From the NCBI GenBank assembly GCA_013151785.1, contig JAADHP010000067.1, forward strand, positions 1-10,350: 10,350 nt of DNA, in the 5' to 3' direction. The notes beneath the pieces are model-generated. The model was not told the DNA's origin and did not search any database. It saw only the letters and a program-made list of their open reading frames with translations. This DNA is from Nitrospirota bacterium (lineage in GTDB: Bacteria > Nitrospirota > Thermodesulfovibrionia > Thermodesulfovibrionales > JdFR-85). Below, in pieces: positions 1 to 7,542 of the stretch; the stretch's first letter is position 1; each line of letters starts with the position of its first letter. Position numbers and translations under genes: made by a program.

Positions 1-1
1 A

Positions 2-427
2 TCACAGGACAGGCATATGTTTGACCGTCTCCGGCAGATCAAAAAGGTTATAAAGATTGTAATGGAGCGGGCAGAACCTGGTGAACTTCCTCCCATTGTG
101 GTTGGCGATTTTAATGCAGGCAGATCCTTTGATGGTAGTATTCCCGAAGCATCTGTGCTGGAAATGGAAAGGTACTTCTGGCGTCCTGTTGACAAAACTG
201 TAAACTGCAGAAATCACGAAACAGGACGAGACATCATCTATATCGGGAAAAAGAGTGTTTTCAAAAACAGTATTGGTGATTACATTGTAATTCGTACTAA
301 TAATGTCAATTTCAGTGGCATTGCTGAAAGCGTGGAGGGATTTCCCGGATTCTTTGATGAATTAACCGACCACAACTCTCAGGGATTCAGCTTTCATATA
401 CAATCATTGGCGTCCAAAATAAATTGA
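2..427 (+). CDS. Endonuclease/exonuclease/phosphatase family protein, C-terminal part
   Basis: This is the 3' part of a metal-dependent phosphoesterase of the EEP (DNase I-like) fold, which hydrolyses phosphodiester or phosphomonoester bonds. The reading frame is open to the left window edge, where the codons read S-Q-D-R-H before the first ATG at 17, so the gene most likely starts outside the window. Counting from that ATG, residues 30-34 read GDFNA, the family metal/catalytic Asp-Asn motif, and residues 117-119 read TDH, the terminal catalytic Asp-His. The Arg and Gln spaced in DRLRQIKK match the helix that precedes GDFN in the family. It ends in TGA at 425-427 and no other gene follows on the plus strand. 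Substrate (DNA, lipid or sugar phosphate) cannot be told from the fragment. The family call is solid; the specific role is unknown. Confidence 0.82.
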   Translation, partial: SQDRHMFDRLRQIKKVIKIVMERAEPGELPPIVVGDFNAGRSFDGSIPEASVLEMERYFWRPVDKTVNCRNHETGRDIIYIGKKSVFKNSIGDYIVIRTNNVNFSGIAESVEGFPGFFDELTDHNSQGFSFHIQSLASKIN

Positions 428-482
428 TAAGCTCTGAATAAGGCGGGGTACCGAAGAAAAATAAGGCCCACACCTTTGTCTA

Positions 483-558
483 CAGTGAGCAGTAAGCAGT
501 TAGCAGTGGATGAGTGGATGGGTCAGTGAGCAGTGAACTGTGAGCAGTAAGCAGAAAG
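483..558. repeat. Heptanucleotide tandem repeat cluster (CAGTGAG-like units)
   Basis: Two blocks of degenerate 7-bp units are visible. The first, 483-510, reads CAGTGAG, CAGTAAG, CAGTTAG, CAGTGGA. The second, 524-558, reads CAGTGAG, CAGTGAA, CTGTGAG, CAGTAAG, CAGAAAG. A 15-bp stretch at 485-499 is repeated exactly at 540-554. Thirteen bases of less regular but similar sequence separate the blocks. The 7-bp period recalls the short tandemly repeated repetitive sequences known from cyanobacteria, though the unit differs. It is not a CRISPR because there are no spacers. Confidence 0.8.
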
Positions 559-579
559 CAACAAGGAGTTATAAGAAGG

Positions 580-723
580 GCAACAGGTGGTGAAGAAGGC
601 CATGTAGCAATACCGACAGTGACATACACCGGCATACTTGTGTATCACCTTAAGGCTGAAAAGGCTCTGTCTGGTTATAATTTAAATCCTATTGCATCAA
701 TGCCCTGATGAACCACCTGTTGC
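580..723. repeat. Imperfect inverted-repeat element, possible degraded MITE
   Basis: A perfect 12-bp inverted repeat (GCAACAGGTGGT at 580-591, its complement at 712-723) bounds a 144-bp segment. Complementarity continues inward imperfectly, including a matching GCAAT/ATTGC pair, for roughly 34 bp per arm with one gap. The centre holds a smaller hairpin (ATACAC/GTGTAT arms). Size and structure resemble a degraded miniature inverted-repeat element. No target-site duplication could be identified, so its mobile origin is inferred. Confidence 0.4.
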
Positions 724-938
724 TCCCATCTATAATAGATTTCAAGAATACCTCTCTCTACTGAGAGGTCTCGGTATTTGGACAGGGTATTGAAAAAAGG
801 TTACACTACAGCGTAATCCTTGGGATTGTCTTAATTTTTATGAGGTGCTCCGCCTATTTAATATGCATTTTGGATAGATATGATATACAATCAACTGAAT
901 AAGCTAAAAGTCACAGGGATCAAGAACTGAAAACCTCA

Positions 939-1245
939 TTATTTACCCTTCAGATATTCAGTGATATATCTTGCGAATTGATCAAAATCCTTCAGGTCTT
1001 CCTGAAGATGTCTGTAGATTTCTTTGATATCCACTCTTATATAATCATGAACAAGGATGTTTCTTAGCCCTGCAATAGGAATCAATTACCACCTCGGCAG
1101 AGAGTTGAAGGTATCTCTCGATAGCACCTCTCAATGTAGGGTCCTTACTGATTTCCTCAAGGGAATGTTTCCTGTATTCCTTAAGATAGGAGACATACTC
1201 CCTGAGTCTTTCAAGTCGTTCAACTATCATTTCTCTGACATTCAC
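939..1245 (-). pseudogene. HepT-like (DUF86) toxin pseudogene, internal deletion and frameshift
   Basis: HepT proteins are HEPN-fold toxins/RNases paired with an MntA nucleotidyltransferase antitoxin. The N-terminal half, read from GTG at 1245 (or ATG at 1230), has the family pattern: VERLERLREYV, then DPTLRGAIERYLQLSAEVVID, ending at 1081. The C-terminal half, in a different frame from 1070 to the TAA at 939-941, starts GLRNILVHDY and so keeps the RNxxVH HEPN active-site motif; it adds about 33 more residues. Intact relatives carry about 40 residues between these halves. Here they are missing and the frame changes at 1071-1083, so the first half runs into a TGA at 1045-1047. The GTG start is favoured because AGAGGGG lies about ten bases upstream; the open frame above it is only repeat sequence. 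No mntA lies on either side, so this is a decayed toxin-antitoxin remnant. Confidence 0.82.
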
Positions 1246-1277
1246 TTTAAAAGCCCCTCTCCTCGGAGCAAGGGGCT

Positions 1278-1304
1278 CCCCGAAAAGTCGCAGACTTTTT
1301 GGGG
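1278..1304. other. 12-bp hairpin within the repeat region upstream of the hepT remnant
   Basis: CCCCGAAAAGTC (1278-1289) pairs with GACTTTTTGGGG (1293-1304) around a three-base GCA loop. One pair is a G-T wobble on the plus strand. A competing GGGG-CT-CCCC palindrome overlaps at 1272-1281. No T-tract follows, so a terminator role is not supported. The hairpin lies in the 45 bp (1270-1314) that are present in this repeat copy but replaced by 7 bp in the copy at 7623-7629. Confidence 0.6.
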
Positions 1305-1314
1305 CAGAAGCCAC

Positions 1315-1394
1315 GGATGGCATGCGAGAATGACTGAGAAGGCAATACCTGTGTGCCTGTAAAGTTGACTGGATAGGCAATCACTATTTTAAGG
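1315..1394 (-). repeat. 80-bp repeat, copy A (inverted relative to copy B at 7543-7622)
   Basis: The reverse complement of this segment matches 7543-7622 at 79 of 80 positions; the one difference lies in the GCAYACAGG stretch. A further 12-bp match, GCTCCGAGGAGA, follows at 1258-1269 (copy B: 7630-7641) after a spacer of different length. Positions 1339-1359 correspond to the left terminal inverted repeat of the element at 7578-7710, but this copy has no recognisable second arm. It begins 34 bp beyond the phosphorylase stop codon, so together with copy B it brackets the three-gene operon. Confidence 0.9.
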
Positions 1395-1427
1395 ACACAC
1401 AACAGAGATAGTTCATCAATTACTCTT

Positions 1428-3527
1428 CTATGCCCCTTTCAGAGCCTTCTTGTAAAATTTCTCTGCGTATTCCTTTACCATCCTTCGAGCACTGAACCTG
1501 GCAGAGGTGCTTTTTATGGCCTCTTTCATTATCCTTACCCAGTCATGGGGCACGCCCCTTTCATCAACCCTGTAGTATGTGGGTACAATCTCTTTTTCAA
1601 GAAGGTTGTAAATCTGCTCGGCATCCTTACCATCATCACCAGTGCCTTCAAAGGCCCATCCGTTTTTACCATTAAACCCTTCTATCCACCAGCCGTCAAG
1701 AATGCTGAGATGGGGAACCCCGTTCAGGGAGGCCTTCATTCCGCTTGTTCCGCTTGCCTCAAGAGGAGGCCGAGGATTATTAAGCCATACATCCACCCCA
1801 TGGGTCATGTACTGGGCAAGCTGTTCATCATAGTTTTCCACAAAGGCTATCCTTCCTCCAAAATCAGGGTCATGTGCATGGTTGAAGACCTGCTGAAGGA
1901 TCCTCTTTCCTGCATCATCTGCTGGATGTGCCTTGCCTGCGAATACAATCTGCACAGGCATCCACCTGTTGTTGACAATCCTCTTGAGCCTCTCTATATC
2001 CTGGAATATCAGGTATGCCCTTTTATATTCGGCAAAACGTCTTGCAAATCCAATGGTAAGCGCTGATGGCTCAAGCAGTGTACCACCTGCAATAATGTTT
2101 ACAGTACTCACCCTGTCCTCAACCCATCTCTGCCTCACCCTGTTACGGATGAAGTTGATAAGCTTCGTCTTCAGCCTGTAATGTACCTGCCAGAGTTCTT
2201 CATCAGGGATATCCTCTATCAACTGCCAGTTCACAGGATTGTCATGGTCATCAAGCCAGTCAGGATCAAAGTATCTGTTGAAGAGGAGTTGCATCTTTGG
2301 TTCAATCCAGGTGGGAATATGAACCCCGTTAGTAATGTAATCAATAGGCACATCCTCTTCTTTCCTTTCTGGCCAGAGAGGCTGCCACATACGCCGTGTC
2401 ACCTCTCCATGTCTTTTGCTAACAGCATTCCGATACTCTGACATCCTGAGGGCAAAGGCGGTCATGTTGAATCCGGCTGCTGGTTCTGACGGGTGTATTC
2501 CCAGTTCGAGGAACTCCTCTCGATTCAGACCAAGAAGTGGATAATAATGGCCGAAATATTTGTCCATAAGATGAAAGGGGAAGACATCATGGCCTGCAGG
2601 CACGGGGGTATGGGTTGTAAATACAGTGGTAGCCTTCACCTCTCTGGAGGCCTCCTCAAAGCTCATTCCACCTTCTACCCGCTTTCTTATTCTTTCGAGT
2701 ATTGCAAAGGCAGGATGTCCTTCATTCAGGTGAAGCACAGAGTGTTTGATACCAAGGGTACTCAGAACCTCACTTCCTCCAATACCAAGCACAATCTCCT
2801 GACGGAGCCTCTGCTCCATATCTCCTATATAGAGACGGGCAGATATCACGCGATTCCAGGGATCATTTATCTCTATGTCAGTGTCCATCAAATAAAGCTG
2901 TATTCTTCCCACCTGCAACTTCCATACTGCCACATAGATGGGTGGTTCAATAAAGGGAACCTGAACAACAATCTGTTTTCCATCCTTATCAAGTACCCTG
3001 ACAATGTGTGTGGCATCCCTGTCCAGAACCTCATCCACATCCTCCTGCCATCCATCGGCCCTGATCTTCTGTCGCACGTATCCCTCTGGATACATAAAGC
3101 CCACTGCCACCAGTGGCACACCAAGATCACTACACTCCTTCAGATGATCACCTGCCAGAAAACCCAGACCTCCTGCATAAAAGGGAAGGGAATGATGGAG
3201 TCCGTATTCTGCGGAAAAATAGGCAATGGGGAAATCCCCTGGGTCAGCAATGTTCTCAGAGAACCAGCTACTCCTGGGATATATCTCCCTGTGGAATTTT
3301 GCAAGAACCACATCATAATGATGGAGGTATTCAGGGTCTTTTGCAGCATCCTCCAGTATATCCTGTGGGAGTTCCCTGAGCATCTTCACAGGATTGTGTG
3401 TGCATTCCTTCCATGCCTGGCGATTGAGCATCTTGAAAAGCATCCTCGCCTCAGGGTGCCAGCTCCACCAGAGGTTATAGGCCAGTTCACCGAGGCCACT
3501 GATTCTCTCGGGAAGATTGGAAATCAT
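1428..3527 (-). CDS. glgP: Alpha-glucan (glycogen/maltodextrin) phosphorylase, short type
   Basis: This cytoplasmic PLP enzyme splits alpha-1,4-glucan with phosphate to release glucose-1-phosphate. The 699-residue protein has the N-terminal region typical of the bacterial short phosphorylases (LWWSWHPEA, residues 19-27), GGLGFLAGDHLK at 119-130, LHLNEGHPAF at 265-274 and TTHTPVPAGHD further on. Then come the arginine- and lysine-rich ARRFAEYKRA segment and EASGTSGMKASLNG, whose Lys (about 598) is the expected PLP Schiff-base residue. The length is shorter than E. coli GlgP/MalP (about 800) but fits the TIGR02094-type branch. The ATG at 3527 is well supported: AAGGAGG lies four bases upstream. 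It is the last gene of the operon, 12 bp after the ATPase stop. No glycogen synthase or branching enzyme is in the window. Assignment to the family is firm; preference for glycogen or maltodextrin is undetermined. Confidence 0.95.
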   Translation of the reverse strand: MISNLPERISGLGELAYNLWWSWHPEARMLFKMLNRQAWKECTHNPVKMLRELPQDILEDAAKDPEYLHHYDVVLAKFHREIYPRSSWFSENIADPGDFPIAYFSAEYGLHHSLPFYAGGLGFLAGDHLKECSDLGVPLVAVGFMYPEGYVRQKIRADGWQEDVDEVLDRDATHIVRVLDKDGKQIVVQVPFIEPPIYVAVWKLQVGRIQLYLMDTDIEINDPWNRVISARLYIGDMEQRLRQEIVLGIGGSEVLSTLGIKHSVLHLNEGHPAFAILERIRKRVEGGMSFEEASREVKATTVFTTHTPVPAGHDVFPFHLMDKYFGHYYPLLGLNREEFLELGIHPSEPAAGFNMTAFALRMSEYRNAVSKRHGEVTRRMWQPLWPERKEEDVPIDYITNGVHIPTWIEPKMQLLFNRYFDPDWLDDHDNPVNWQLIEDIPDEELWQVHYRLKTKLINFIRNRVRQRWVEDRVSTVNIIAGGTLLEPSALTIGFARRFAEYKRAYLIFQDIERLKRIVNNRWMPVQIVFAGKAHPADDAGKRILQQVFNHAHDPDFGGRIAFVENYDEQLAQYMTHGVDVWLNNPRPPLEASGTSGMKASLNGVPHLSILDGWWIEGFNGKNGWAFEGTGDDGKDAEQIYNLLEKEIVPTYYRVDERGVPHDWVRIMKEAIKSTSARFSARRMVKEYAEKFYKKALKGA

Positions 3528-3539
3528 TTTTCCTCCTTT

Positions 3540-6140
3540 TTATATTTTCTTATCCTTTCGAAGTATCCTGTATGTCCAGATTTTGACAAAGTCATTGATC
3601 ACAAACCATGCAAGGGCATACGCCCAGACAAGAATAGCATTCCTCCAGCCTATGGGAGCAATAAACCATCCATACACTGCAAAGAGTGTTGCCACGCCCT
3701 TTGTGGCAATAGCAGCCCAGAGAAGTAATGGAGCAGGATGTGGTTTCTGCCAGAAACGGTTATCTGTTCGTGTTATGAATATTGTGAGATGTCCTGCTAC
3801 AGCCAGTTTCAGGAATATAAAACTCTGAACAACAGGAGCTGAGAGGTGCATATACTCCTCAGCAATATAAAAGATTCCAAAGCTTGCAATAACACCAAGG
3901 ATGCCAAGCACAGTGGATATGCCCATCACCTCTATCATATTCCACTTGACCGGCCTGTTGTTCACCTTTGTTCTGTCATAGGCAATGGCCAGTATGGGAA
4001 GGTCATTAAGAAAGGCCAGTATAATAATCATGATTGCAGTAACAGGATAGAAATTGAATATAACAATGGAAGCAGTCATGAAGAGGATTACCCTGATTGT
4101 CTCTGCTATCCTGTATATGCTGTAACTCTTCATCCTTTCAAATGTAACCCTGGCTCCCTTTATGGCATCTATGATTACGGATAGACCCGGAGAGAGCAAA
4201 ACAAGATCCGCAGCTGCCCTTGCTGCATCTGTTGCTCCAGAGACTGCAATACCAGCATCAGCCTTCTTCAGTGCCGGTGCGTCATTAACACCATCGCCTG
4301 TCATTCCCACGATATGGCCTGCCTTCTGGAGTTTGTCAACGATAAAGTATTTGTCCTCTGGAAAGACCTGGGCAAATCCGTCGGCATTCTCTATCACCTC
4401 TATGATCTCGGATTCATGCATCTTTACATATCCCTTTGGCAGTTCTATCTTTCCGAACTCTTTTTCCAGTTCCCTTACAATCTCCTTTGCAATCCTCTGT
4501 GCCTCCTCTTCAGTAGCACCTGGTGCCAGTCGCCTGTACACAGCCATGGCAATGACCTTACCCAGCAGGATAAGCTCCCTGTTGCTTGCTCCCTTGAGTT
4601 CACGGGCATCCAGGATATTCTCCCCTATTCCCAGGATGTCTGCTATGTGTCTGGCAATAGATACATTGTCACCTGTCACCATCTTGATATCCAGTCCCAG
4701 ATTCCTTGCCTCCTGGATTGTATCTTTTGAATCCTCCCGTGGAGGGTCAAAAAGTGGAAGCAGTCCTATAAACTCATAGTTTTTCTCTTCAGGCTGCTTT
4801 ACCGCCACACCCAGTGTCCTGAAACCCTTTTCTGCAAAATCCTCCACCTTTTTCAGGATCTCATGCCTGTCAATCTCCTCTCCACACAATTCCAGTATCA
4901 CCTGTGATGCCCCCTTTGTAACCATGAATGTCCTATCCCCTGACTTCACAACTGCCTCTGTCCTTTTGCTGACCGGATCAAAGGGTGTGAACCTTATCTG
5001 TTCATACTGTCTGAACTCCTGCATCTGGCCTGTCTTCTCAAGATACTCGAAAAGAGGAACCTCTATAGGGTCCTTATTCTCCTCCCTTGATGCAAGTGCT
5101 GCATAGAGCATCAATTCCTCAATGGTATGCCCACCAAAGGTAACAGGATCAGAAACAGTCATCCTGTTCTGGGTCAATGTACCTGTTTTGTCAGAGCAGA
5201 GAACATCCACACCTGCCAGTTCCTCTATTGCCACAAGACGGCTTACAATGGCCTGTCTCTTTGACAGGTTCATGGCACCCACTGCCATGGTTACAGACAG
5301 CACAGCTGGCAGGGCAACAGGAATTGCGGCAACGGTCAGAACAAGGGTGAATCTCAGTATCTCAATCATATCTTCGTGTCTGAACATGGCAGTAATAAGA
5401 ATAATCGCTGCCAGGAATATGGTAATAATAATCAGATAGTTTCCTATATGTATAACCGCCTTCTGGAAATGGCTTTTTTCCTCTCTCTGTGCCCTTGCCA
5501 CAAGCGCAACGGTCTTCCCGAAAAATGTATTCATTGCCGTATTAATCACCACTGCTATCATCTCTCCCTGCTTTACTATGGAGTTGGAGTATGCCACATC
5601 CCCTGTCTTCTTGCTAACAGGCAATGATTCACCTGTAAGCGCTGACTGGTCAGCCTGTATAAAATCTCCTTCAACAAGCTTTACATCTGCCGGAATCAGG
5701 TCTCCTATCTTTATCTTTATGATATCTCCGGGAACCAGTTCTCTGGCATCTACTGTCTGGAATCTTCCATCCCTGAGGACAAGTGCCTTCTTGGCCAGTT
5801 TGTTCTTCAATACCTTCAGGGCATTCATTGCCTTTGACTCCTGCCAGAGGTCTATGAATGCATTTGTCAGAAGCAGAACCATTATTATTGCAAAATCCTC
5901 CCACCTCTTGACCACGGCAGACAGGGCTGCAGCGATCTCTATCATCCAGGGAATCGGCCCCCAGAAGCGCCTGAAGACCCTGTGAAATGTGGATTCCTCC
6001 TTTTCAGGTATCTCATTATAGCCATACTCCTGAAGTCTCTTCCGGACCTCTTCTGAACTTAGTCCTTTCCCTTTCTCTGTCTGGAGGGTATCGAGTGTTT
6101 CATCCACTGATAATTTTTCATAATCCTCGGTCTTTTTCAT
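3540..6140 (-). CDS. Type IIIA P-type ATPase, probable plasma-membrane H+-efflux ATPase
   Basis: A membrane pump that uses ATP through an aspartyl-phosphate intermediate, most like the PMA1/AHA proton ATPases. In the 866 residues one sees the TGES actuator loop (169-172), PVALP in M4 (274-278), DKTGTLT with the phosphorylated Asp at 317, MVTGDN (487-492) and TGDGVNDAP (614-622). FLNDLPILAIAYDR in M6 carries Asp 713 at the position of the conserved proton-binding Asp of plant and fungal pumps. Four membrane segments lie before the catalytic domains and six after (about 672-860). The protein stops just after the last helix, so the C-terminal autoinhibitory domain of plant and fungal pumps is absent. 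Residues about 512-575 hold a charged, largely helical stretch longer than in eukaryotic relatives. The ATG at 6140 follows AAAGGAG. The stop of the upstream permease is 11 bp before it, which implies co-transcription. Proton specificity is inferred from family and Asp 713. Confidence 0.93.
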   Translation of the reverse strand: MKKTEDYEKLSVDETLDTLQTEKGKGLSSEEVRKRLQEYGYNEIPEKEESTFHRVFRRFWGPIPWMIEIAAALSAVVKRWEDFAIIMVLLLTNAFIDLWQESKAMNALKVLKNKLAKKALVLRDGRFQTVDARELVPGDIIKIKIGDLIPADVKLVEGDFIQADQSALTGESLPVSKKTGDVAYSNSIVKQGEMIAVVINTAMNTFFGKTVALVARAQREEKSHFQKAVIHIGNYLIIITIFLAAIILITAMFRHEDMIEILRFTLVLTVAAIPVALPAVLSVTMAVGAMNLSKRQAIVSRLVAIEELAGVDVLCSDKTGTLTQNRMTVSDPVTFGGHTIEELMLYAALASREENKDPIEVPLFEYLEKTGQMQEFRQYEQIRFTPFDPVSKRTEAVVKSGDRTFMVTKGASQVILELCGEEIDRHEILKKVEDFAEKGFRTLGVAVKQPEEKNYEFIGLLPLFDPPREDSKDTIQEARNLGLDIKMVTGDNVSIARHIADILGIGENILDARELKGASNRELILLGKVIAMAVYRRLAPGATEEEAQRIAKEIVRELEKEFGKIELPKGYVKMHESEIIEVIENADGFAQVFPEDKYFIVDKLQKAGHIVGMTGDGVNDAPALKKADAGIAVSGATDAARAAADLVLLSPGLSVIIDAIKGARVTFERMKSYSIYRIAETIRVILFMTASIVIFNFYPVTAIMIIILAFLNDLPILAIAYDRTKVNNRPVKWNMIEVMGISTVLGILGVIASFGIFYIAEEYMHLSAPVVQSFIFLKLAVAGHLTIFITRTDNRFWQKPHPAPLLLWAAIATKGVATLFAVYGWFIAPIGWRNAILVWAYALAWFVINDFVKIWTYRILRKDKKI

Positions 6141-6151
6141 TCTCGTCTCCT

Positions 6152-7456
6152 TTATGGTTTCTGTTTTAAAAATAACCTGCGTTCACTGAAAAATAACTCT
6201 GCCACTATAACAGAAAGATAGATAGCACCTATCCAGATAAGCCCGCTCCGGTATGACCTGTAAAGATAGATACATAACACTATCCATGAAGAAACCGATA
6301 GAAGTAGCCCTGACAGAGGGATAACTATACCGATACCTATACGCCTTCGAAGCCTGATTGCTGACAGGTTGATAGCTGTAAAGAGCAATAAAAAGGTGGA
6401 ACTTGCAAAAGATGAGATGATGGTGAGGTCTGTGGTATTCACAAAGAGCAGTGTCATAATAGTAATAAATATGAGGCTCACATAGGGGATATTGTTGCCC
6501 CGTTCCCTGTGTGAGAATACCTTTGGCAGATCAGAATCCTGGGCCATAACCATTGCAAGACGCGCAGTGCCAAACATGGTAGCATTGATGGCGGATGCAG
6601 TGGAAAGGAGTGCTCCCAGTCCTATTAGCATGAAACCTGACCTGCCAAGGAAGGGCTTCGCTGCCACTGCAAGGGCATATTCCTTGTATTTACTGATCTC
6701 TTCAGGCAACAGGTTACCCACTGCAACGAGGGAAACAAGCAGGTAAATAGTAATGGTTACACCGATGGAGATAAGAATTCCCCTGCTGAGGTCTCTATCA
6801 GGGTTCCTCATCTCATTTACTGAATTCGGTATCAATTCAAAACCCTCATAGGCTACAAAGATAAGTGCTGCACCCATGAGAACACCTGAGGCACCTGTAT
6901 TAAAGAAGGGCACAAGATGATCTGTTTTGATATAAAAGAGACCGGTTACTGCAAAAAGTGATAGAATCAACACCTTGACCAGAACTATCAGATCCTCGCT
7001 TTCGCCCGCTGCCTTTATCCCGTAGAGATTAATACCCATGAAAAGAAGGAGAATAAAGGATTGTAGCAAGTGATGCATGGCATTAATATGTGCATGTGCA
7101 CCAAACATTGCTGTGGCATAAACACCAAAGGTATATGCATAGAGGGCCATTGTTCCTACATAACCTACCACAAGCATCCAGCCGCCCATCCCGGCAACGT
7201 TCTTCTGTCTGAATGCATGCTCCAGATAGGTAAAGCTACCACCATCTGAACGAAAAGCCAGACCCAGCCTGGCATAGGAGATACCGGTCAGAGCAGCAAT
7301 AATACCGCCAAGGACAAAGGCGATGGAGGCAGCATGGCCTGCCAGTGCTACAGAAAGTCCAAGAACAGAAAATATGCCACCGCCTACCATGCCACCTACA
7401 CCCATGGCAATAAGCTCCTTGAGTCCAAGCTTTTCGGATCTTTGAGAAATGCTCAC
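6152..7456 (-). CDS. APC-superfamily amino acid permease
   Basis: An inner-membrane secondary transporter of the amino acid-polyamine-organocation superfamily, expected to import an amino acid or related solute with protons or by exchange. The 434 residues form about 12 hydrophobic segments. TM1 carries the unwound glycine motif GGMVGGGIFS (21-30). The TM6 region carries VAYEGFELIPNSVNEMRNPDRD (given as two parts: VAYEGFELIP at 201-210, then NEMRNPDRDL at 214-223), which matches the family signature with a Glu and an NP pair. The start is GTG at 7456, with AAGGA about eight bases upstream. It is the first gene of the operon; its TAA merges into the ribosome-binding site of the ATPase. The substrate cannot be read from the sequence. 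Pairing with a proton pump suggests a proton-coupled carrier, which is an inference. Confidence 0.9.
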   Translation of the reverse strand: MSISQRSEKLGLKELIAMGVGGMVGGGIFSVLGLSVALAGHAASIAFVLGGIIAALTGISYARLGLAFRSDGGSFTYLEHAFRQKNVAGMGGWMLVVGYVGTMALYAYTFGVYATAMFGAHAHINAMHHLLQSFILLLFMGINLYGIKAAGESEDLIVLVKVLILSLFAVTGLFYIKTDHLVPFFNTGASGVLMGAALIFVAYEGFELIPNSVNEMRNPDRDLSRGILISIGVTITIYLLVSLVAVGNLLPEEISKYKEYALAVAAKPFLGRSGFMLIGLGALLSTASAINATMFGTARLAMVMAQDSDLPKVFSHRERGNNIPYVSLIFITIMTLLFVNTTDLTIISSFASSTFLLLFTAINLSAIRLRRRIGIGIVIPLSGLLLSVSSWIVLCIYLYRSYRSGLIWIGAIYLSVIVAELFFSERRLFLKQKP

Positions 7457-7542
7457 CTTATGTTCCTTCCTGTATATGTCTTACCTGTTGCATGAAGGGT
7501 CCATTCCTGTATTTTGTAACAGTTAGTTACTGAACCTTATCA

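Larger units (their letters stand above)
428..938. other. Gene-free intergenic stretch with repeats
   Basis: I find no credible coding sequence here on either strand. It contains the 7-bp tandem repeat cluster (483-558) and an inverted-repeat element (580-723), listed separately. There is also a small hairpin with a 7-bp perfect stem (750-756 pairing with 763-769, six-base loop) that has no T-tract after it. A weak AATCC/GGATT stem at 815-827 is followed by a T-rich run and might be a poor terminator for the plus strand. Confidence 0.7.

Noticed and set aside
483..558. Possible CRISPR array
   Set aside because: The units are 7 bp, contiguous and degenerate, with no unique spacers and no cas genes in the window.
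750..769. Hairpin as an intrinsic terminator for the gene ending at 427
   Set aside because: The 7-bp stem is real, but there is no T-run after it and it lies more than 300 bp from the stop codon.
1246..1380. The upstream 45 codons of the open frame leading into the HepT remnant
   Set aside because: This translation comes from repeat copy A. The same peptide start appears in the unrelated frame at 7557-7829 because the DNA repeat is shared, not because of a common protein.
2493..3728. A 411-codon open frame on the plus strand
   Set aside because: It is antisense to the phosphorylase gene and the end of the ATPase gene, whose protein motifs are unmistakable; its translation shows no recognisable domain and is rich in Cys, His and Ile in the way shadow frames are.
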